From Zasmidium citrigriseum (lineage: Eukaryota > Ascomycota > Dothideomycetes > Mycosphaerellales > Mycosphaerellaceae): a stretch of DNA of 64,000 nucleotides. The stretch covers positions 434,001-498,000 of the forward strand of contig NHNW01000007.1 in NCBI GenBank assembly GCA_002786025.1, given 5' to 3'. Shown here piece by piece: positions 23,060 through 35,045 of this stretch. Numbering within the stretch: position 1 is the first letter of the stretch; every line of letters starts with the position of its first letter. Made by a program: the position numbers and the translations under genes. The notes beneath the pieces are model-generated. The model worked only from the letters and a program-made list of their open reading frames with translations. It searched no databases and was not told the origin of the DNA.

Positions 23060-23564
23060 GGTTGGGAGATGGCAGTCACGAGCTCACGGCAGTGCTGTTT
23101 GCGGGTTCATGTCAGCTGGCAATCGCGGGCGCGGTTGTTGAATTCAGGAAGGCTGTGGCGATGGCGGACGGCGGCGGGCTCGAACAGATGCAGGTGCAGG
23201 TGCAAGACGTCGCACAAGAGTTGCGGGCCGCGTTTGGCGAGTGCGGCGGCGATTTTCAGTGCGAGTGAGAGGAGCAGGCGTCCGTGAAGCACAACTCCCA
23301 ACGCCAGGAAATGTGCCCACAGTGTGAAGACGGGATTAAAGAAGTGAGGTGCAATTGACGCGACGGACGTGAATTTCGCGACCTCTAGCCCTGCAGCTCG
23401 CCAACTCTAAAGTGTCCAGATGGGCCCGTGCACGAGCCCCGCTGACGTTCTGACGTAATCTCTGGTCTGCATGAATTGTGGCCTTACTGCCTTGAACTAT
23501 TTCTCTCAGCATGTGAAAAGCGGCCTCATGAATATCGACCAACTCTTCATCATTGTCGCGCCAA
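23060..23564. other. divergent promoter region
   Basis: Shared upstream DNA of the deubiquitinase (-) and POP3 (+). An out-of-frame ATG at 23528 precedes the POP3 start and could act as a short upstream ORF if transcribed. Nothing else identified. Confidence 0.45.
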
Positions 23565-24342
23565 ATGAAAGATGCTACTAAGGCGCATAAGCTCATATTC
23601 CGCACCGAGTCCCCTTTCACCCAGGCCAAAGCGTACGGCACTTTCCCCCTGAACAAACCAGACAAGCATTGTACTGATATGGCATCCCAATTCTAGATCA
23701 CAGCTGCAACAGCCACAGCACGATGCAGTTGTCCAACTCCTCATCAATACCTTGAGCCCCATCGGAGAGTATCGAAGCAACCTTCCCAAGCCTGCTAAGA
23801 AGCGAAGCAAGAAACGCAAACGCAAGGACGATCAAGCAAAGCCGGAGGATGAAGTGCCACGAAAGGAAAGTCCTGTTGTTCAGCCGCCCGGGATCCTGGG
23901 AAATGTGCTGGTGGGGTTCAATGCTGTGACGCGACATTTGGAGGGTCTTTCGAAGTTCTCGAGTAGGATGGTGGGAGGTGAGGTGGCGAGTAAGGAGGAA
24001 GAAAAGCCACGGCATGTTGTTGCTGTCATTCTCCTACGACCGCTGGACGATGTCATTTACTCGCATCTACCAACTCTCTGCCACACGGCATCGCTGGCAT
24101 ACCCCGAGCTGCCGGCAACGAGATTGGTTCTGCTTGATACTTCTGTGGAGAAGAACGTCGCTGCTGCGCTGGGACAGTCTCCGAATGTGAGCGTACTGGC
24201 ATTGCTTGAGGCTGGAGATGAAGAGGCGAGTAGTCAAGCGTTGTGCAATTACATCCGCCAGGAGGTACAAGTGGTAGAAGTACCCTGGCTAAAACAAGCT
24301 ATGGAAGCGCAGTGGCTGGGTACCAAAGTAGACGTTCAGTAA
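23565..24342 (+). CDS. POP3: RNase P/RNase MRP protein subunit Pop3
   Basis: Subunit of the nuclear ribonucleoproteins that trim tRNA 5' leaders (RNase P) and process pre-rRNA (RNase MRP). Two exons, 23565-23632 and 23697-24342, with a 64-nt intron that contains TACTGAT, give 237 residues. The joined N-terminus (KLIFRTESPFTQAKASQLQQ) runs into a helix and the conserved LINTLSPIGEYR, followed by a Lys/Arg-rich patch (KKRSKKRKRK). The middle VGFNAVTRHLEGLS and the later PATRLVLLD are the landmarks I associate with fungal Pop3, an L7Ae-like fold. Without exon 1 the protein would lack any good start before LSPIGEY. The exon-1 model rests on splice signals and family resemblance. Confidence 0.82.
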
Positions 24343-24670
24343 AGCATTCCGTCAAGAATTCTCCAAACAGTGCCACCATGGTGCTTTCCAATCCTCCAGC
24401 TGTAAGTGTAGTATCTGACACAATCATTTCTTCTTGCTGAACAAGCAGCTCATCATGCGCTCGTTCACGAGCTTGTATGCAAAGGTCTCCTTGAGATCGA
24501 TATTACTCTCTGGGAAACCTTGCGAAGCCTTGAGGTTTATGCTTTGTCAGCGCATCATGTCATGAGAGGGCTAAGACCTTTTTGCAGGCGGCGCAATATA
24601 CCTTCTTCTCGGGGTGGTCATGGACACTGTCATGGTGTATGTTGAAACAGCCTTGGCCCTATACTTCGGC
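24343..24670. other. intergenic, convergent 3' ends
   Basis: Gap between the POP3 stop (+) and the PHD/C2H2 gene stop (-). It should hold the two 3' UTRs. No gene seen. Confidence 0.5.
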
Positions 24671-25826
24671 TTAGTCGCTTCGTCTTCCACGTTTACCGAC
24701 GGGTTTGACCTCAGGATGGGCCACACGCATGTGTCTCGCAAGTGCATCGTTACGTGAGAACGTCTTCTCTTCGCGACACACCGGACATCGTACCTTTTGC
24801 TTGCGCTCGTTGTGGATGGTGTCCTCGTGTCGCGTAAGATCATAAGGTCGTGAGAAGATGGTGTTGCAGGGCTCGCCGGTCTTCGGGTGGGTGCGCGTAC
24901 ACGTGAATGTACCGGGTCCTCCCATATCCATCGACTGCGTCTGCGGCGCTGAGTTGTCGTTGAGGCTGTCATCGGCTTGTGGTGCTGAGGAGATCGGCTT
25001 GCCACCACGTAGAGCCGCAAAGCGAGCGTAGAGGCCATCGTTCAGCTCGCGGCGGACACGCGCCTGTTCCTCCTCTTCCTCGTCCTTCGTCTGCTCATCG
25101 ATCTCCATGGCTGTGTTGTCGCCGTCATCTTGCTGGACAGCAGGCCGGTAGGGAAGTGGTGCTGGTGAAGATGGGGCATCAACCATGATGGACGCCGTCG
25201 GGTTTGCATTTCGTGCCTGACCCCTCCAGATGATCTTGCCGCCTCCGAGCTCAGTGCACTGCGGGCAGACGTACTTCAGAATGCGTTCCACCTCTTCCAT
25301 ACTGAGTTCGACACATTCGAAATGGAACCAGCCGTCGCAAGGACCATCACAGCCGATCATATCACCGTGCTCAGGACCTCCACAGATGCAAAAGCCTGAT
25401 GCACGTTGCTCGGGTTGGATGTATTTCACCACAACGCAGTGGGAGGGCGTGGCTGCACGTGCACTGGTGTCCGGGCCATTCGAGACATTGGTGGAGGCAG
25501 CAGGCTCTGCGGTGATGGTGTCTTGTTGCGATGAGACTTTGCCACCCGACACAGGTCCTGCAGCTGCATCGCTGGCGACCTCTGCTGGACTAGTACGGCG
25601 GCATGGGCGCTTGGGGCTCGGCATAGACTCATCGTCCTGTCATACAGAAAGGTGAATGGTGAGCCGATGACCTCAAAAGGAGGGTGAGAATCTTCCACCA
25701 GTCTCTTACCGAGATCTCAATGAAGGACGAGGTGTCGCTGTCGTCGTCACGGCGAGTGAACGGCTGGCCCCAACCCGCCGTGAAAGGGGTGTCCCAGTTC
25801 ACGCCTGCGGGGCGTGGTCTGGCCAT
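24671..25826 (-). CDS. PHD-finger and C2H2 zinc-finger protein
   Basis: Two exons, 25826-25710 and 25636-24671, with a 73-nt intron, giving 360 residues. The joint reads SFIEIS-DDESMPSPKRP. A PHD finger spans about residues 122-166 (CICGGPEHGDMIGCDGPCDGWFH, then C..L, YVCPQC), with aromatic residues placed as in histone-tail readers. Two C2H2 fingers lie near the C-terminus: a long-loop one (FTCTRTHPKTGEPC, then HEDTIH) and a classical one (VRCPVC, then HMRVAH). The middle is acidic. The combination suggests a chromatin-linked transcription factor in the nucleus. The PHD resembles that of COMPASS subunit Spp1, but C2H2 fingers are not part of Spp1, so no symbol is given. Confidence 0.88.
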
Positions 25827-27480
25827 GGTGCGATGCGGTGTGTGTCGCCTCCGATGGAACAGACAAGTTGGTGCGCGGAGGTTGACGTTGCAGAGCTGCG
25901 GGCAAACAGCCGAAGTCGTGGATGGACAGAGAAGCCAGGAAGGCACGCTAGGGAAACTTTATTCCGCTGGCACGCCGCAGTGGTTGCTTTCAAGACAGAA
26001 CATCGCTCCATTCGATTTTGCACCAAGCCACGAGAACGGGTCTTCGTTCCAGCAATCTCAGGAACTTGACCAGTCTTTGAACTCTTGCCAACATACGAGA
26101 AAATAGATAAAAGTGGGTTCGCAATCGAAGAAGCAAGAAGCGAGCTGACCTACCACGCGAAGGGCTTCATTCCTAGGATAACATCTCATCTCCTTGTACC
26201 AATTTCCGATTCCGTCACCTGTCCTCCAACTGTTGGCAACCATGAGTCGGGAGCTGAATCGCATGGCAGTAATTAAGCGGCTCAATGCTGTGGGTGCTCT
26301 CGAAGATCGCGCATTGATCTCTCTGGAATCGCGAGCTCGGCCATGCCATCCAGCCACTCGTTGGCACCGCAGAAGGCGGCGCTGCCACGGAGATCGGCTT
26401 CTGAGGTACGAGGTATTTGTACAAGGCAGTCCCAAACACATGGTCGTTGACGGCAGGCGTGGAAAGAGATGGCCAGTCGCGTGTCGCCTGGCAGTGATTT
26501 GCCCAGCGCAAGAGCGTAAAGGCCATTTTTGGCCGGCACTGAAGCTCTGCTACTGAAGGCCCTCGTCTCATTCGGCCGATATTAGCGGGGTCCAAGGCCA
26601 GACGTCTGCGAGATATCTCGCCGCCGTTGCGCAACTTGAGCACATCGTACCGGTGGGCGCATGCATCGTTCAGATCATTGAATGCCAGCAACGCTCTCAG
26701 GCCTGGAACCTTGACCGGGGCTTGGCGATTGCATTGCTACTCAAATGTACCCTCCTTCTTCCGCTCAAACTGGAAGATGAGCTCTCTCCGCGAGACCACG
26801 CGACTCTAAGCTATCAGCGCGCTTGTTGGACTCTTAGCCCTTCTCGAGAAAGTTCGGGGATTGCTGGAGGTATCTTCGACTTTGACCGGACCACCGAGGA
26901 TATTCACGCTCCCAAATGTCTTTTCTGTTCTCGTGTATGATCCCCAATGCTACCTCTTGCTCGAATCTGCGTGACCACTTTCCGTCTGCTCTGATGATCT
27001 TCGGCCATCACTTTTGCCCCGTGAATTTCTCCGACGCATTGAAGCGTGCTCTGGCTGTCACACCATGGGTCGAATGCAATACCCGCAAGCTGGGAAGAGC
27101 AGCTCCACGATAATGTTGTAGGTGAAAGAAGAGGAGAGGTCGGACGAAAGTTCCAAAGCCAATCCCGATGCGGCACGCATCCGAGCTAACGGCAGAGCCG
27201 CACCTTACAGTACCGGTAATAGCAACGTGGAGGGAACACATTGCTACGAGACATCCTCGACCTCTCATTGTTTGATTATTTACGCTGGGTGGCATGATTG
27301 CTATCACCTGCTCGCCAGTCCTCTTCCACCATTCGCGCGTGGCATAGCACACCGAAACCCTTAATACGAAGCCGGCCGGAGAAAGCCCAGCACTGCGCGC
27401 TCCACAGCCAACCCCTCGACCCATGGCCGTCAGAAGATGAGAAAGTGTAGTGAACCTTGCCCATCCATGAGACATCCTCC
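25827..27480. other. 1.65-kb divergent intergenic region
   Basis: Upstream DNA of the PHD/C2H2 gene (-) and PIK1 (+). Minus-strand open frames of about 155 residues occur (26215-26691 and 27008-27475), but they have no family signature and I treat them as chance. Confidence 0.45.
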
Positions 27481-30400
27481 ATGAGCTGGAACCTGCTCGA
27501 GCGTTTCATCGAGTCCGAGCACTTCAACAGAGACCCGTCGCTCACCGTCGCATACCTTGCGTGAGCCTGCCACTGCCCCTAGGAGACATACAGAAACACA
27601 GGCGCTGATTCAATCGCAGTCGGTATGCCGAGCACGTCGGCATCCACTATGTCCTCTGTTCGAAGCTGCGAGGCTTCAGCTATGAGGAGATCGAATTCTT
27701 CCTCCCCCAGCTATGCCACCTGGTCATTTCCATCGATAATGAATCGATGGCGCTGGAGGAGTTCCTCATAGACCTGTGCGAAGAGTCGGTCAATGGCGCG
27801 CTGCTAGTACGTTTACAGCGTTCTGAACACGAGTATGCGCTGATCTGACTTAATGCTAGACGTTCTGGCTCTTCCAAACATACCTCCACGATGTCTCGAG
27901 TAATCCCACGTCGAACGCCTTCCAGACCTGTCGCAGGATGTACAATAAAGTCCAAAGGATAGTATTCGGGAGTGGAGAACCTTTGCGAAGAGAACGGATA
28001 CAAGAGAATGTGCTTCCGGTGACAGTTTTGTCAAGTCTAGTACTCGGCGGAATTGGGTTGCCTCTTCTCCCACAACATGCTGGGCCACTGGCGATTGCTC
28101 AAGCGCGAAGACCACGGCCTGTCGAGGATGTTCTATCGGATACACTGCCCGCTGGCCAGAAGCTAGGGAGAAGTGCAACAGTCACAGGGACAACTAGCAC
28201 GTCGAGAAAGTCCCGACCACCGTCTGGCGATCCAAGCCAGGTTCGACGAAAACCGCGGAGGCCAGTGGACATCCAAACGAACGGCGTCAATGGTTCAGCA
28301 TCACAGCCTAGCACACCAGCGCTTTTGGAACGGCCGACACAGGAGCGCAAGCCGTCATGGCATTCACACCGCATGTCTCTGGGCGTTTCCCAAAGCACCG
28401 AGGGGTTCGCGAGCACATCTTCGTTACCCGAGCAGAAGCGCCCTAGGAAGCCGAGCATACCACCCATGAGCCTACCTGCATCGCCTGGTGTTCCAAGAAG
28501 GATTGCAGGTGACATTCCTCGACGGCATTCTCAGGCGCTACGTCCGGTGACTCCCTCGACAATGTCCAGGAGCGCAAAAATTCGTGCTCTGCGACAGAAC
28601 TACTTCCGTATCGAGACCCAATTCCTGACCGCCCTGGAAGGCATATCGAATCGCTTGGTTTCTGTACCAAAGCCTGCCCGGTTGAGTGCTCTGCGAGCCG
28701 AGCTGGGCTTGATCGCCCAAGATCTCCCTGCGGAAGTGGACATACCCCTGATTTGCCCTGCAACTTTGGTAGATGGATCTGCCAGCAAAAGTCGACATCA
28801 TCGAATCGTCAGATTGAATCCCGCCGAAGCGACCAGTCTGAACAGTGCTGAGAAGGTGCCTTATTTGTTGATGCTAGAAGTCCTTCGTGAAGACTTTGAC
28901 TTTGACCCTGAAAGCCAACAAAACCAGCAGCTACTTGCGAAAATTCTCTCCGAGAAGGGCAAGGCAAGGCGAAGGCTGTTCGATACCACAGATGCAGCTA
29001 GACAAGCTGCGATCAAATCGCCGCAAGAGGAAGTTCAGAGTGACAGCGTCTTAGAGCCGACCACTGGTGACCTCTCAAGCGCTTCTCTGCTGCAGGATCT
29101 TGAAGATAATTCCAAGCAACAGGGTAGTCCTCGATCTCGACCTCAGCAAGGGAACTCAAAAGACCCTCCAAGACTATCGAGCGGTGTCAGCACGATATCG
29201 ACTGGGCCGAGCCTCACGACACCTAGGAACTCCGACGGACAGGGAAGAGCCAGTAGTGGAGCCGATCGAACTTCGCCATATTTGAAACCTCAGAACCCTA
29301 CACAAGCAGATGTTTCTGCTCTCGCAGATCACATGCGAACAGCATCCCAGATGCTTGCACAGTTGGAGATGAGCGCGGCCAAAAGACCAAAAGCAGAAGT
29401 TGCCGCCATTAGGGGCAAGATCATTGCCAGCATGCAATCGCTTGAGGAGCAGAGCTTCCTGTCAGAAGATACAGTACAAGGTCCAAGCTTTGAAAGTATC
29501 ATGGCGAAGGCCGGTGCATCACCTACTGAGACCGAAGACTTTGCTGAGAGCATGGATGGAGCAGCGGACCCGAAGCTCAATACCGGAAAGGGTGCAGACC
29601 GAATGGAGAACGATGCGATGACCGGTGGTATCCAACGAAAAGGAGACCGAGATGATCCTTCGGCGGCCACTTTCGGTGAGGCATGGGAAGAAAAGAAGGA
29701 GCGCATTCGCAAGTCATCCCCTTACGGCTGGATCAAGAACTGGGATCTCGTCTCGGTGATTGTCAAGACCGGAGCTGACTTGAGACAAGAAGCCTTTGCA
29801 TGCCAACTAATTGAGGTGTGCTCGAAGATCTTTGTTGAGCATAAGGTCAACGTGTGGGTCAAGAACATGCGAATCCTGGTGACTGGTGAGACATCCGGCC
29901 TGATCGAAACCATCACCAACGCTGTCTCCCTCCACTCGCTCAAACGGTCACTGACGCTCGCCTCGATTGCGGCGGGGACGAATCCCAAGAAACGCATTGC
30001 GACTCTCCAAGACCACTACACCAAGACGTTTGGTTCAACCGACTCGACCGCCTACGCAAAAGCCATTGACTGCTTCGTTCGCAGCTTGGCGGCGTACAGC
30101 ATCATCAGTTACGTCCTGCAGCTGAAGGATCGACATAACGGCAACATCCTCATCGACTCGGAAGGTCACGTCGTCCACATCGACTTCGGCTTCATGCTTT
30201 CCAACTCCCCTGGTAACATGGGTTTCGAGGCCGCGCCGTTCAAGCTCACCTTCGAATACGTCGAGCTGCTAGGAGGCGTGGAAGGTGAAGCATTCCTGAA
30301 GTTCAAAGAGCTCATGAAAGACGCCTTTCAAGCACTACGCCGTGAGGCTGAACGCATCGTCACCCTCGTGGAACTGATGGGCAGGGAGAGCAAGATGCCG

Positions 30401-30574
30401 TGCTACGGAGGCGGTCTCGCCAACGTCATCTCAGCTCTAAGAGCACGTTTTGTTCTCGAGAAGAGCAAAGAGGAAGCGCGTGACATGGTGGAGGATTTGG
30501 TCGCGAAGAGTGTCGGCAGCTACTACACGCGGCTTTACGATACGTTCCAGTATCGCACGCAAGGGATCTACTAA
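27481..30574 (+). CDS. PIK1: phosphatidylinositol 4-kinase PIK1
   Basis: Makes PtdIns4P at the Golgi (and nucleus in yeast); essential for secretion. Three exons, 27481-27560, 27620-27806 and 27860-30574, with introns of 59 and 53 nt, give 993 residues. Splicing restores the N-terminal lipid-kinase-unique helical domain (MSWNLLERFIESEHFN, then YVLCSKLRGF, FFLPQLCHLV and LLTFWLFQTYLHD). A long Ser/Pro-rich disordered middle follows, where frequenin-binding and 14-3-3 sites are expected. The kinase domain is C-terminal: KTGADLRQEAFA near 727, catalytic loop DRHNGNI at Asp846, and HIDFGFML with Asp864. The end (YDTFQYRTQGIY) is the usual PI4K-beta terminus. The start is the only ATG in frame with the conserved N-terminus. 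Confidence 0.97.
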
Positions 30575-31202
30575 AAGCAGGAGGATGTTCTGGCGTTTTT
30601 TTCTTGAGCGATCCATGCATGCATTTAGAAGGAGTTGGGCTAGAGAGGTGATAGAGCCGGCCTTGAAGGCGAAGCTGAAGATGCTTTCATGCGTCAAATA
30701 TCAATGCAAATGTCTTTACAACTGGATCCTCGGATGAGTGAGAGGCTCGTTTAGTCAATCCAACAAAAATACTGCCCCTGGCCGTACCCAGCTCTGCCCC
30801 CACCACCTCGCAAAGCTCCTCGAGCAAGCCCGCCAGCCAGTTTGAACTTTCAACGGCGGCCAGCGGAACATTTGCCCAACAGAGTTTGTCGTAGAGTTCG
30901 CCAGCAACAAACACGTGCCCCCGTCAGACCGGTGAGTGAATTGCAAGAGTTGCGAGTGACAGAAGTGAGCACTTCACAGCAGGGCGGAGCTGGATGACGA
31001 CAGCCTGCCGGGCTGTGCTCACATCGCCTTGAACGACGAACACTTGGACTCCTGTGCCACGCTACGCTTGCGACACCCCGCTGTTTCAGCCTCTTTCTCT
31101 GTCCATTTCTTCTTGTTTGCTTGCTGGCTTGTTTGATTGATTGATTGCTACCGGACCTTTGCTTTTGCTCGCTCTGAACTGCTCGACACCAACACCGCCA
31201 AG
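30575..31202. other. intergenic
   Basis: Between PIK1 and the BAR-SH3 gene, both on the plus strand. The last part before 31203 is rich in CTTTCT and TTGATT runs, as expected for a leader region. No gene seen. Confidence 0.5.
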
Positions 31203-32810
31203 ATGAAGTCCATGCAGCGTTTGGGAGGGAAGATGATGAAGAGGTCGGCGGACCAGCAGGATGTCGGCGCCGTCATAGCGTCTTTCAAGGCCACGGACGA
31301 CATGCTGGATCGCGTGAGTAGAGCCCAATACCAAGAGGTGTGTCAATGGCTGACGGACTCCCTCCAGATGATCAAAGACCTCAAAACCTGGCGCAATGGC
31401 TGGGACGACATCCTCAAACTTCAATACGACGCCTCCGAGGCCTTCGCCAACCTCTACAAACCCATCGAGCCCACCTCTTACCCCGAGCAACGCCGCAAAC
31501 CCGCCGAGACGCCGCAACAGTACATGCAGAAGTGTCTGGCCCTGCAGAAGATGTACTCGGACATGAAGCAGGACTTGCAGCAGGAGATTAGCATGATAGA
31601 CAACAAACTCATCCGGCCGGTGGACGAGGCGAAGAGGGCGACCAAAGCTCTGCAAAAGACGCTGAAGCATCGGGAGAATATGAAGCTTGATTATGAGCGG
31701 TATTTGAGCCGGGCTGAGCATGCGAGGAAGAAGGCGGCCAAGTCGCCGAAGGAGGAGGCAGCGCTGGAGAAGCATGAGAGTGATCTCACGCAGGCGCAGA
31801 TTAATTACCAGACGGCGGACGATCAGGTCAAGCAGACGTTTCCGCCGGTTACGGATGCGGTGTGTAGTCTGCTGCCGTATTTGCTGGCGATTCAGGTGAA
31901 TATCCAGACGACGCTGGTTGGGCAGATCTACACGAATGTGGATGCGTATTGCAAGAGGCAGGGTTTGCCTTCGCCGGCTCCGAGTGATGCGGAGATTATC
32001 AGCAAGTGGGATGCTGAGTTTACGGGTTTGAGGAAGGAGTTGGAGGAGGGGATTACGGTGCTTGCGAATGGGAAGGCGAAGCATCAGGCTATGAATTTGC
32101 CGGAGAAGGATGGGAGTACGGTTACAGGGTTGGGGATTCGGAACAAGACTATGGGTCTGGCGCATCGTGGGAAGAAGGATGCTCCGCCTAAACCGCCAAC
32201 GATGGGCAGAACAGACAGCGCGGGACCTACACATCAAGAGGAGGATGAGATGGCGCCACCGAAGCCACCCCGACCAGGCGCCTCTCCTGCAATGTCTCCG
32301 GGAATTCCAACGGGCAACAAACCGCGAATGCCCTCTTACTCCAACAACGGCGCCCCCTACGATCAGAAACCCAACAACCTCATGCCCTCATATCCATCCC
32401 AAGCTCCACCACCATACACAGAATCCCTCGCCAGCGGCAACACCCCACCCTCCCGCTACCGCACCCCAATCAACGGCCTCTCTCCCGACCCAGGCCACGG
32501 AGGCAACGACTACTTCGGCGACTCCAAAGACCGGCGTCCTTCAACAGGCTCCTTCGCCTCCAGCGCAGCTAGCATCGCAGCCGCGAAGAAGAAACCTCCA
32601 CCGCCTGTTCCTGTCAAGAGGCTGCCGAGTCACCAGACGCAGTTCGTTACGGCGATGTTTGATTTCGATGGGCAGAATGAGGGCGATTTGGCGTTTAGAG
32701 AGGGGGATCGGATTAGGGTGGTGAAGAAGACGGAGAGTACGGATGATTGGTGGGATGGGGAGTTGAGGGGGAAGGTTGGGAGTTTTCCGGCGAATTATGT
32801 GCAGTTGTAG
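31203..32810 (+). CDS. RVS167: BAR and SH3 domain protein (Rvs167/Hob1 type)
   Basis: Amphiphysin-like protein that bends membrane at endocytic sites and binds actin-patch proteins. The model has two exons, 31203-31313 and 31368-32810, giving 517 residues. The 54-nt intron (GTGAGT to CTCCAG, with a CTGAC site) is a multiple of three and has no stop, so the unspliced frame is also open. Splicing gives DMLDRMIKDLKTWRNGWDD, matching the family better than the 18-residue insertion. The BAR domain covers about residues 20-250, with LYKPI and AYCKRQG landmarks. A Pro-rich linker follows (PPKPPRPG, PPPPVPVKR), then a C-terminal SH3 (AMFDFDGQNEGDLAF, DDWWDGELRG, GSFPANYV). Confidence 0.93.
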   Translation: MKSMQRLGGKMMKRSADQQDVGAVIASFKATDDMLDRVSRAQYQEVCQWLTDSLQMIKDLKTWRNGWDDILKLQYDASEAFANLYKPIEPTSYPEQRRKPAETPQQYMQKCLALQKMYSDMKQDLQQEISMIDNKLIRPVDEAKRATKALQKTLKHRENMKLDYERYLSRAEHARKKAAKSPKEEAALEKHESDLTQAQINYQTADDQVKQTFPPVTDAVCSLLPYLLAIQVNIQTTLVGQIYTNVDAYCKRQGLPSPAPSDAEIISKWDAEFTGLRKELEEGITVLANGKAKHQAMNLPEKDGSTVTGLGIRNKTMGLAHRGKKDAPPKPPTMGRTDSAGPTHQEEDEMAPPKPPRPGASPAMSPGIPTGNKPRMPSYSNNGAPYDQKPNNLMPSYPSQAPPPYTESLASGNTPPSRYRTPINGLSPDPGHGGNDYFGDSKDRRPSTGSFASSAASIAAAKKKPPPPVPVKRLPSHQTQFVTAMFDFDGQNEGDLAFREGDRIRVVKKTESTDDWWDGELRGKVGSFPANYVQL

Positions 32811-33284
32811 ATGGAAGAATGGGTTGTATGGGTTGTGTAGAGGGTAGAGATGGTAGACGTGTAGCTGTGCCTTTGCCGAGGCTACCGAAGGAGGCAGTTA
32901 GAAGACTCCATTATTGTCTACAATGCGTTCTTTGTCTAATACACCAGGCCAAGTAAGGTCTAAGCTCCATAGTGATGTGGTTGGATTGACAAGACTAATC
33001 TATGTGCCGGCGCCATGGTTGCATGAACTCCATAGCAGTAAGCAATTGGGAGGCGACGTCATGGTGCGTTGCAATCTGGGGAGAAAGCTCGTGCAGACCA
33101 GACTTGGCCAAGGCGTTTGACATCTTGACCTGACAGCTCCGTGCCACCAACCACCGCTGATCCATCTATCCATCGACTCGCCAAAGAGGCCATGTGAGCA
33201 AGATATTGATACTCAATCACCCATCGACCGCCATTCTCGCATCCCCCTAACTCCATTCACCACATCGACCTCCCGACCACGACA
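32811..33284. other. intergenic
   Basis: Between the BAR-SH3 gene and the DUF155 gene, both on the plus strand. No gene or repeat seen. Confidence 0.5.
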
Positions 33285-35045
33285 ATGGCCTCGTCCAGCG
33301 CCGCCTCCGAATCCTCTCCTCTGCTACAGTCCGAGGGCAGCGCCTCACGACCCGTTCCCTCACCGAAACCCGTCCGCAATGTCACCTTCAACCCGCAAGT
33401 CTCGACCGCGAGCCCGCCCAAGCGACGACCCGTCTTCCCAGGACAGTCCAATTCGACGACCAGCATAGGATCCAGCGCCATCTCGACATCTTCCCAAGAC
33501 CGCCCGGGTCCGTTGTCAGCTCTGAATAGCAAACTGCGCAGACGAAACAGCTCGGGCGCAGCTCTCCAACTCCCTCCCTCACACCCAGCCTCCAAGATCG
33601 GACCCCAGCGGACGACGCGAACGGCACAGAAACTCAAACTCCTACCGAATCCAGAAGCCGCGGAAGACGGACCTGATGAAGAAAGTGGACGGGATGTGTA
33701 CAGCCAGTTCACGCGGATAAAAGATCCCACTGCCAGACGCGATGCGGCGCGGTTGGGCAAGGAGGATCGCGCGAAGCTGCCGAGAGTCACGGCGTACTGC
33801 ACGGCGAGTTCGTACAGGATTGAGGAATTGATGAGATTCTTGAAAGGAAGGATGAAGACGAAGAGCACGAATCCGAAGTTGTTTGATGAGTGTATTTACT
33901 CGCCGTATACGTACCGGAAAGAGGGTGGGAGCTCGAGACGGAGGAGGATGAGTCGGGAGCAGGAAGAAGAGGAGGAGAGGGAGAGAGAAGGGACGTTGGC
34001 GAAGGTGCAGTCGCAGCCTCAGAGGAGGTTTTCGGATAGTGCGTTGGAAGTCGATGAGAATGCTGAGCGGAGGAGAGAGGATCTGATTGATCTGAACAAC
34101 GCCGAAGCTGGAGAATCGGCCATTGAGACCGGAGAATCCAGCCACGCGCCTGCGGTTGATGACACCGTGATATCGACCGAGTCCGTCGAGCCTATACAAT
34201 CGACCCCCGACCTGGACACGACCGTGCACATACCCGAGATTTTCCTGTTCGAATACGGCGTCTGCGTGATATGGGGCATGACGCTGAAAGAAGAGCAGCG
34301 GTTCCTGAAAGAGATCTCGAAGTTCGAGCAGGAGAAGCTGAGTAAGGATGATGTGCAGACGGAGGAGTTCAACTTCTATTACACGAGGGAGTATCAGGCG
34401 AGGATTTATAACGATTTCATTTCGTTGCGGGAGAAGAGGAATTATATGACCAAGTTGGCGATTAGCCATGCTTTGGCGCAGAGTACGAAGGTAAGTCCAG
34501 CAGACCAAGAACGATGTGAGAATTGAGGACGTGCTAATGTTGAATGCTAGACCTCCCTCTACGAAGACCTCGTCGACGCCACCATCTCCACCACGCAAGG
34601 CATCCCCTCGCAAATCGCCACAACCGGCCGCATCAACCTAACCCGCAAAGAAATCAACATGCAAATCGGCGAGCTCTTCATCCTGCGCATCAACATCCAT
34701 CTCCAAGGGTCCGTCCTCGACGCCCCGGAGCTCATGTGGGCGGAACCCCAACTCGAGCCGGTGTACCAGGCGGTGAGGAGCTATTTGGAAATGGATCAGA
34801 GGGTTGCGCTGCTGCAGGAGAGGGTGGGGGTTATTGCGGATTTGCTTGCGGTGTTGAAGGATCAGTTGAGTCATACGCATGGTTAGTATCCCTCCAAACG
34901 GAATGAACGTGAGGTGTAAGATGTTTGGCTAATGTGATGTTGTGTAGGCGAATACCTCGAATGGATCGTCATCGTGCTCATCGCGGCGGAGATTCTGGTC
35001 GCGGCCATCAATATCGTGGTTGATTTGTACGCGGGTGTGGATTAG
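33285..35045 (+). CDS. DUF155 membrane protein, RMD1/RMD8/sif2 family
   Basis: Three exons, 33285-34490, 34551-34881 and 34948-35045, with introns of 60 and 66 nt, give 544 residues. The DUF155 core begins with RVTAYCTASSYRIEELMRFLK, continues with HIPEIFLFEYGVCVIWGM and the region after EEFNFYYTREYQARIYNDFISL, and ends with a hydrophobic anchor (EWIVIVLIAAEILVAAINIVV) just before the stop. Homologues are yeast Rmd1/Rmd8 and fission yeast Sad1-interacting factors; the animal relative RMND1 is mitochondrial and supports mitochondrial translation. The N-terminus here is a Ser/Pro-rich disordered region with SPLLQ, a possible acidic-dileucine-type sorting signal, rather than a mitochondrial presequence. 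An acidic Arg/Glu-rich insertion interrupts the core. Function is not well defined. Confidence 0.9.

Noticed and set aside
26215..27475. Minus-strand frames of 155-158 residues between the PHD gene and PIK1
   Set aside because: No splice structure, no family signature and equal openness in other frames.
31086..32237. 383-residue open frame on the minus strand
   Set aside because: It lies antisense to the BAR-SH3 gene, is Leu/Arg-rich low complexity and has no family motif. Long antisense frames are common opposite GC-biased fungal genes.
33642..34613. 323-residue open frame on the minus strand
   Set aside because: Antisense to the DUF155 gene, and it runs across an intron of that gene; no motif.
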